64,000 nucleotides of DNA from Acanthococcus lagerstroemiae. Taxonomy: Eukaryota; Arthropoda; Insecta; Hemiptera; Eriococcidae. The notes below the pieces were generated by a model that saw only the letters and a program-made list of their open reading frames with translations, was not told the origin of the DNA and made no database searches. The position numbers and the translations under genes were made by a program. Location: NCBI GenBank assembly GCA_031841125.1, contig CM063108.1, positions 66,188,344 to 66,252,343 of the forward strand, written 5' to 3'. This document shows positions 61,196 through 64,000 of the stretch, piece after piece (position 1 is the first letter of the stretch; every line of letters starts with the position of its first letter).

Positions 61196-61867
61196 GAGGT
61201 CTCAGACCACTATGCGGTCTGCGGATTTTCCGAGATTAGGCTTCGCAATCCTTGCGTCTCGGGTTTGAGTCCCACCAACGCCGGAAAGCTGGTGATATTA
61301 GAATAGCCCCTTCCAACATCGGTAGCGAACACAGCGACTACAGTATCAATCGAGGTGGAAACAAAGCGCGTCCTAGAACCCTAGAACCCCCACCAGCTAA
61401 CACGAACAAGGCATTACGATCGCAGGGCGTGTTACCACCAGATCAGAAAAATTGATACTATGCGTGTGCACGTCGTGGACAACTTACTCAACATTGTGAA
61501 ATATGTGGCTAGTAAAGCAGATCATACACTAGCAAGCATAGCAAGCAAACTATTTTGCGTCTGCTGGATCTGTATACACCATTCCAACCAGCACGTACAA
61601 TGCAAGTCAATAAAAACACATTAGTTTGCTTTTGTTTCTTCTTTGTTTGCTATGCTTGCTGCGCCTAGTGTATGATCTGCTTAAGCGAACTGCGGCTGCA
61701 CATGCACACTCCTCGGCAAAGAGAAGGAAAACTCTAACGCAACAATACTGCAAGGAAAGTAACGGCAAACTACTCCGAATAACCTGCCCAGGAGAGTCGC
61801 GCGTCAGAAACCACGAGGCACCAATGTACGGCATCGGATAAGGCGACTGAAGAAGAAGAAGAAGAAG
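61196..61867 (+). mobile_element. Second SINE-like element with GAA tail, split by a MITE
   Basis: A box B-like GGGTTTGAGTCCC lies at about 61261-61273, after a diverged head. The 3' end GGCATCGGATAAGGCGACTG followed by (GAA)n (61849-61867) is of a type common to SINE/LINE tails in arthropods. The body is interrupted at 61516-61681. The left boundary is uncertain. Confidence 0.55.
61516..61681. mobile_element. MITE (166 bp) with TAA duplication, PIF/Harbinger-like
   Basis: The perfect tips AGCAGATCATACACTAG and their inverse extend imperfectly to about 40 bp (CAAGCATAGCAAGCAAACTA). The flanks are TAA at 61513-61515 and 61682-61684. A three-base TWA duplication suits PIF/Harbinger, though the tips do not identify the superfamily by themselves. 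Confidence 0.75.
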
Positions 61868-61879
61868 TACGAGAAGTGT

Positions 61880-62075
61880 TAGTCCGGACTACAACTAGAG
61901 CATTCGGAATCAAAAAATGAGAGCATGTATGAGTAGAAAAAACGCAGGTATTCTGAGATCGATACTAGCCAGTCTTAATGTTGACTGAACTGAAGTTCTG
62001 ACTGGCGATTGAGGGGGAAAAAAGGAAAGTGAGCCATGAGAATAAGAAGAAGAAGAACGTGGTTTTGAAAATATT
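61880..62075 (+). repeat. Composite repeat, left half of the interrupted copy
   Basis: Colinear with about 27020-27235 (AGTAGAAAAAACGC, GATCGATA, GTGAGCCATGAGAATAAGAA, AACGTGGTTTTGAAAA). Its right half lies beyond the insertion, at 63286-63405. Confidence 0.75.
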
Positions 62076-63285
62076 GTAACGTGAGCAATAGGTCGGTTAT
62101 GCCAACGACCCCTTTCTCCCGTCCTGGTCCACTCGGTGACGTGAGGCACGCCTTGTCACATACACTCAGTACAAGTTCACCGGTATCAGACCATTATTGA
62201 AGTAACTTCTCTTAGGGACAGCTAACTACTATACCTGAGGTGAGGTTTCCTATTCAGGATGACAACTATCCCATGAATATTAGCCCGTATTTGGGGTGGC
62301 GGCGGAGGGAAATGTAGAGAATCTAGGTCAGCTCTACCATCCTGACTTTGATCATTATTATTACTATTGGAGTTTTCGGTAGGGACGGATCCAGGGCGTT
62401 TGGTAACTCATGGCTCATTTTATTCATAGGACCTAAGCTCTAATTCAATATGTCCTGTGCCAACAAATCCATGTGGTTGTCATGCCCCTGGGGGTATTTG
62501 AAACTACCCAGGCAGGGCCTGTATGACAATATTCACTTCGATATTGTACTAACCATCTATCTAGTTCATGATGGGTGGAGGTACCTGGTGCCCTGGGCCC
62601 AGAATGACCCTTCGGTTCCATAACGGAATCGAGGTATTTATCAAGCACACGTTCGTCACGTTGCATGCTTTCGTGCACAATATTCTAATGCGCTCAAGTG
62701 ATTCTCTAAAAAGATTACTCGCGTTTAACAAAATCTTCAATACTCATTTTAAAAAAATGACCATGCTCCTGTAAGGTGGCTTTCAAAACAAAATGGACCA
62801 CGATGACACACTAGAAGAATGAAAACAAAAGAACCTAACTAACAAGGAGACAATAAAATCCCACAACCTCCTGCCAGTTCCACGGCCGACTAAAATGATA
62901 TAACATGACTGGAGACAATTCATGAGAATAAAATATAAAGGATGACAGTCTCGTACCAGGGATGCCAGTTAATGTAAAGTGAGAAATGGGTCGGTTATGC
63001 CTCCGAGAGCTCCCTACTCCCTTCTCCCGTCCTGGTCCACTCGGTGACGTGAGGCAGGCCTTGTCACATGCACTCAGTACAATTCCCCGGCACCAGACCA
63101 TTAAAGTAATTTCCCTCAGGTATATGTATGCCTTATATCTGAGGAAAATTACATTAATGGTCTGGTACCGGTGAATTGTACTGAGTGCATGTGACAAGGC
63201 CTACCTCACGTCACCGAGTGGACCAGGACAGGAGATGGAGGTCGGGGCTCTCGGGGGGCATAACCGACCAATTTCTCACGTTACA
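62076..63285. mobile_element. Insertion of about 1.2 kb with TGTAACGTGAG-type inverted ends, containing an inner palindrome
   Basis: The left end reads GTAACGTGAGCAATAGGTCGG and the right end, reverse-complemented, GTAACGTGAGAAATTGGTCGG. Arms of about 145 bp extend inward, sharing TCCTGGTCCACTCGGTGACG, GCCTTGTCACAT and CTCAGTACAA. A third arm (62972-63113) is oriented like the left one and forms a tight palindrome with the right arm (63136-63285). No coding sequence recognised. Confidence 0.72.
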
Positions 63286-63405
63286 AGATCACGTACTGGG
63301 AGCACAGGGATGCAGGAGACAAAAGACACTGGCCTTGTGCTACATAGAAGGAAGCCAGGTAGGACGATTTCACAAAAATGTACGTTGAAGAGGAGAGGGT
63401 CACCG
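63286..63405 (+). repeat. Composite repeat, right half of the interrupted copy
   Basis: Colinear with about 27236-27375: ATCACGTACT, GGAGACAAAAGACACTGG-like, CATAGAAGGAAGCCAGGTAG and GAGGAGAGGGTCACCGCA. Confidence 0.75.
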
Positions 63406-63600
63406 CAGGCACACTGTTTGCCAAAAATAATCGTAAACCGTCGATAACAAACGTGGACTTCTGTCAGAAACGATAAAATAAGTCTCATTCTTTCAGTTTT
63501 TACAGGCCCGTAGCCAGCCATTTGCGGTAGGGGGTGCTCACTGTTTACCAAGGTGGGCTTGAGGATACATATAGTATATAGTGTGAAATTTTCTATGAGG

Positions 63601-63857
63601 CAGTGGTGTGGCTAAAGAGGGGGGATGCCCCCAGACACTTGAAACTGAACGTAAAATATGCAAAAATGAGCAATTTTTGCCTTTAAAACACGTTTTTTCG
63701 AAAAATTTTTTGCTCGAGCGGTAATTTTACCTTCATTTTTATAACATAGTTCTCTAATATCGGCGATATTTAAAATTACCTCAATTTTTGACTTTTTCTC
63801 CCTTGAGAATCTTCCTTTTGCCCCCCCCCCTTGGGAAAAATCCTGCGGGTGTTTCGC
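63601..63857 (+). mobile_element. hAT-type MITE, CAGTGGCG family, long form, right end decayed
   Basis: Begins CAGTGGTGTGGCTAAAG and carries the long-form interior (ATGCAAAAATGAGCAATTTT, AAAACACGTTTTTTCG, TCTAATATCGGCGAT). The right tip has lost its CACTG end and no target duplication is visible. Confidence 0.75.
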
Positions 63858-64000
63858 TTCGTAGTCTAAACAGGCTCGGGTAACTTAGCGAGAGTATACT
63901 GGGGCCATTACATAAGAATCCCATTCCCAATCCAAGAGTCCCACACTAATTAACCAAGTTTTTGTTCTAAATTTTAAAATGTTTCTGTGATATCAATTCT

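Noticed and set aside
1..64000. CRISPR arrays, bacterial operons or integrated viral genomes
   Set aside because: No regularly spaced direct repeats, operon-like gene packing or viral polymerase/capsid motifs are visible; the only polymerase motifs are RTE-type retrotransposon remnants.

Overview
The window looks like arthropod, most likely insect, nuclear DNA. It is AT-rich and gene-poor, full of short inverted-repeat transposons and decayed non-LTR retrotransposons, and has CA, ATT and GAA microsatellites. The one intact gene (8257-11307, + strand) encodes a complete P-type Na+/K+-ATPase alpha subunit whose first extracellular loop has the insect-like STSE-type sequence. The insect order cannot be settled from this window.

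Layout. 1-8256: AT-rich DNA with a CA microsatellite, small tandem duplications, a hAT-type MITE (3567-3743), a SINE-like element with a 16-bp target duplication (6025-6470), and two unassigned exon-like pieces (7070-7396, 7718-7822). 8257-11307: the ATPase gene, GC-rich and without introns. 11308-29700: long non-coding stretches holding several MITEs, a 313-bp tandem duplication, a 1.3-kb foldback element and a tandem duplication carrying a MITE in only one copy. 29715-29826: a likely first coding exon (signal peptide followed by a splice donor) of an otherwise unseen secreted or membrane protein gene. 30320-35590: MITEs and three RTE-like reverse transcriptase remnants, one of them split by a three-level nest of DNA transposons. 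35590-64000: more MITEs, three copies of a tRNA-related SINE, degenerate tandem repeats, a 2.55-kb terminal-inverted-repeat element, and a composite repeat at the right end split by a 1.2-kb insertion.

Apart from the ATPase and the single candidate exon, I find no intact protein-coding gene; no transposase ORF was recognised. Most of the recognisable structure is mobile DNA. Because many insertions keep their target duplications, and some have an unoccupied paralogous site inside the window, several element boundaries can be read directly. Two DNA transposon groups dominate. One has 8-bp duplications and CAGTGGCG- or CAGGG-like termini (hAT-type). The other has CAGGGTGTC termini and 5-bp duplications.

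The most biologically interesting item is the ATPase. All ion-site and catalytic residues I checked are kept, but residues that line the cardiotonic-steroid pocket differ from the usual insect protein (E at the position of Q111, V at T797, A at T799). Together with the missing introns, this suggests a diverged retrocopy paralogue.
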